From positions 1 through 6,447 of the forward strand of contig JAPLJE010000185.1 in NCBI GenBank assembly GCA_026388755.1: a DNA stretch of 6,447 nt. The letters are read 5' to 3'. Source of the stretch: Deltaproteobacteria bacterium (lineage in GTDB: Bacteria > Desulfobacterota > Desulfobacteria > Desulfobacterales > Desulfatirhabdiaceae). The notes under the pieces were generated by a model that was not told the DNA's origin, ran no database searches, and saw only the letters and a program-made list of their open reading frames with translations. Positions 5,629 to 6,447 of the stretch are shown here, piece after piece. The number at the start of each line of letters is the position of its first letter. The stretch's first letter is position 1. The translations under genes were made by a program, and so were the position numbers.

Positions 5629-5643
5629 AAGGAGGTTTCATTG
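5629..5643 (+). promoter_or_regulatory. Full-length Shine-Dalgarno that sets the TTG start of fabF
   Basis: AAGGAGGT (5629-5636) is fully complementary to the 16S anti-Shine-Dalgarno and lies 4 nt before TTG 5641. It decides the fabF start against the upstream in-frame ATG. A strong site paired with a weak start codon suggests tuned translation of fabF relative to acpP. Confidence 0.75.
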
Positions 5644-6447
5644 AACAGAAGGGTGGTGATAACAGGTGTGGGTCTGGTGACTCCGTTGGGGATCGGTCGG
5701 GATGAAACCTGGTCGGCTTTATGTGCCGGTAAATCAGGAATTGGAGAAATTACCCGTTTTGACGCTTCCTGTTTTGAAACCCGAATTGCTGGTGAAGTCA
5801 AAAATTTTCATCCTGAAGACTTTCTGCCAAAAAAAGAAGCCAGACGAATCGAGCGATTCATTGCCTATTCCCTGGCTGCAACCCGCATGGCAACAGAAGA
5901 CTCGGGTCTGGTAATTGACAGCTCGAATTCAGAACGTGTGGGCGTATTGACGGGCTGCGGCCTGGGGGGACTATCGGTTCTCGAGACGACCGCTCGACTT
6001 ATTGATCAGAAAGGCCCCGGACGGGTAAGCCCGTTTTTTATCCCCATGATGATCGGCAACATGGCGCCGGGAATGATTGCCATATACTTTGGCGCCAAGG
6101 GACCGAACGCCTCGGTTGCCACAGCCTGCGCCGCAGGAACCCATGCCGTTGGTGATGCCTTTAAAATCATCCAGAGAGGCTCCGCGGATGCCATGATCAC
6201 AGGCGGAACGGAATCGGTCATTACCCCCACCTGCATTGCCGGCTTCAGCGCCATGAAGGCCCTTTCCACACGAAACGATGATCCGGAAAAAGCCTCAAGA
6301 CCTTTTGATCGCGACAGAGATGGTTTTGTCGTTGGTGAAGGCAGCGGAATTCTGATACTGGAGGCCCTTGATTTGGCGCAGGAAAGAGGTGCAAAAATAT
6401 ATGCAGAAGTTGTTGGATATGGCATGAGCGGCGATGCACATCACATG
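5641..6447 (+). CDS. fabF: 3-oxoacyl-ACP synthase II (KAS II), 3'-truncated by window end
   Basis: FabF condenses malonyl-ACP with acyl-ACP to lengthen the chain by two carbons, including long-chain elongation steps. The frame stays open from TTG 5641 to the right edge (269 codons, about 65% of the usual ~413). It begins MNRRVVITGVGLVTPLG, the standard FabF N-terminus. The active-site Cys is Cys163 in VATACAAGTHAVGDA, the same number as in E. coli FabF. SRPFDRDRDGFVVGEGSGILILE and AEVVGYGMSGDAHHM are family landmarks. The two catalytic His residues and the C-terminal half lie outside the window. TTG is chosen because a complete AAGGAGGT (5629-5636) sits 4 nt upstream and the N-terminus fits; the in-frame ATG 5593 would add 16 atypical residues and has no good ribosome site. 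Confidence 0.96.
   Translation, partial: MNRRVVITGVGLVTPLGIGRDETWSALCAGKSGIGEITRFDASCFETRIAGEVKNFHPEDFLPKKEARRIERFIAYSLAATRMATEDSGLVIDSSNSERVGVLTGCGLGGLSVLETTARLIDQKGPGRVSPFFIPMMIGNMAPGMIAIYFGAKGPNASVATACAAGTHAVGDAFKIIQRGSADAMITGGTESVITPTCIAGFSAMKALSTRNDDPEKASRPFDRDRDGFVVGEGSGILILEALDLAQERGAKIYAEVVGYGMSGDAHHM

Noticed and set aside
5593..5640. In-frame ATG 5593 as the fabF start
   Set aside because: It lacks a spaced Shine-Dalgarno, and the 16 extra residues are unlike FabF N-termini; the AAGGAGGT before TTG 5641 is much stronger.
6006..6425. 139-residue minus-strand frame near the right edge
   Set aside because: Antisense to the conserved FabF active-site region.
1..6447. Mobile element, CRISPR, tRNA/rRNA or defence-system signatures
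   Set aside because: No terminal inverted repeats with a transposase, no regular spaced repeats, no cloverleaf or rRNA sequence, and every long gene is a housekeeping or lipid gene.

Overview
The window looks like chromosomal DNA of a free-living bacterium. The order rpmF, acyl-CoA dehydrogenase, fabG, acpP, fabF, together with protein style and a mid-range base composition, suggests a deltaproteobacterium (Desulfobacterota, perhaps a Desulfobacteraceae-like sulfate reducer). That placement is an inference from gene order and recall; no search was run. No rRNA, tRNA, CRISPR array, insertion sequence or phage gene was seen.

Left part (1-2086): the last 30 codons of a plus-strand gene, probably a class-III PLP-dependent aminotransferase, end at 93. 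Convergent to it on the minus strand are gltX (glutamyl-tRNA synthetase, 683-2086) and, downstream, a small stand-alone two-CBS-domain protein (139-591). A hairpin overlapping the gltX stop codon may partly separate these two.

Middle (2087-2618): a 532-bp divergent intergenic region. Its gltX-proximal half is very AT-rich and carries a plausible gltX promoter, a tandem 14-bp repeat and several inverted repeats. The other half is of more ordinary composition, has no convincing gene, and contains a short perfect palindrome, a terminator-like hairpin and a consensus TTGACA box ahead of rpmF.

Right part (2619-6447): a plus-strand lipid-synthesis cluster. rpmF (ribosomal protein L32) is followed after 6 nt by a long acyl-CoA dehydrogenase reading frame. 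That frame is broken near 3420 by what looks like a 41-44-nt frameshifting deletion, leaving an N-terminal and a C-terminal piece. Then come fabG (3-oxoacyl-ACP reductase), a strong hairpin with a T-run, acpP (acyl carrier protein), and fabF (3-oxoacyl-ACP synthase II), which runs off the right edge. FabF extends acyl-AcpP, FabG reduces the 3-keto product, and AcpP carries the chain. The acyl-CoA dehydrogenase sits where many bacteria have plsX-fabH, so it may act on acyl chains in the same pathway.

Most notable are the disrupted dehydrogenase inside a fatty-acid synthesis operon, the structured intergenic region, and the fabG-acpP hairpin. I found no clear evidence of a wholly new biological system.
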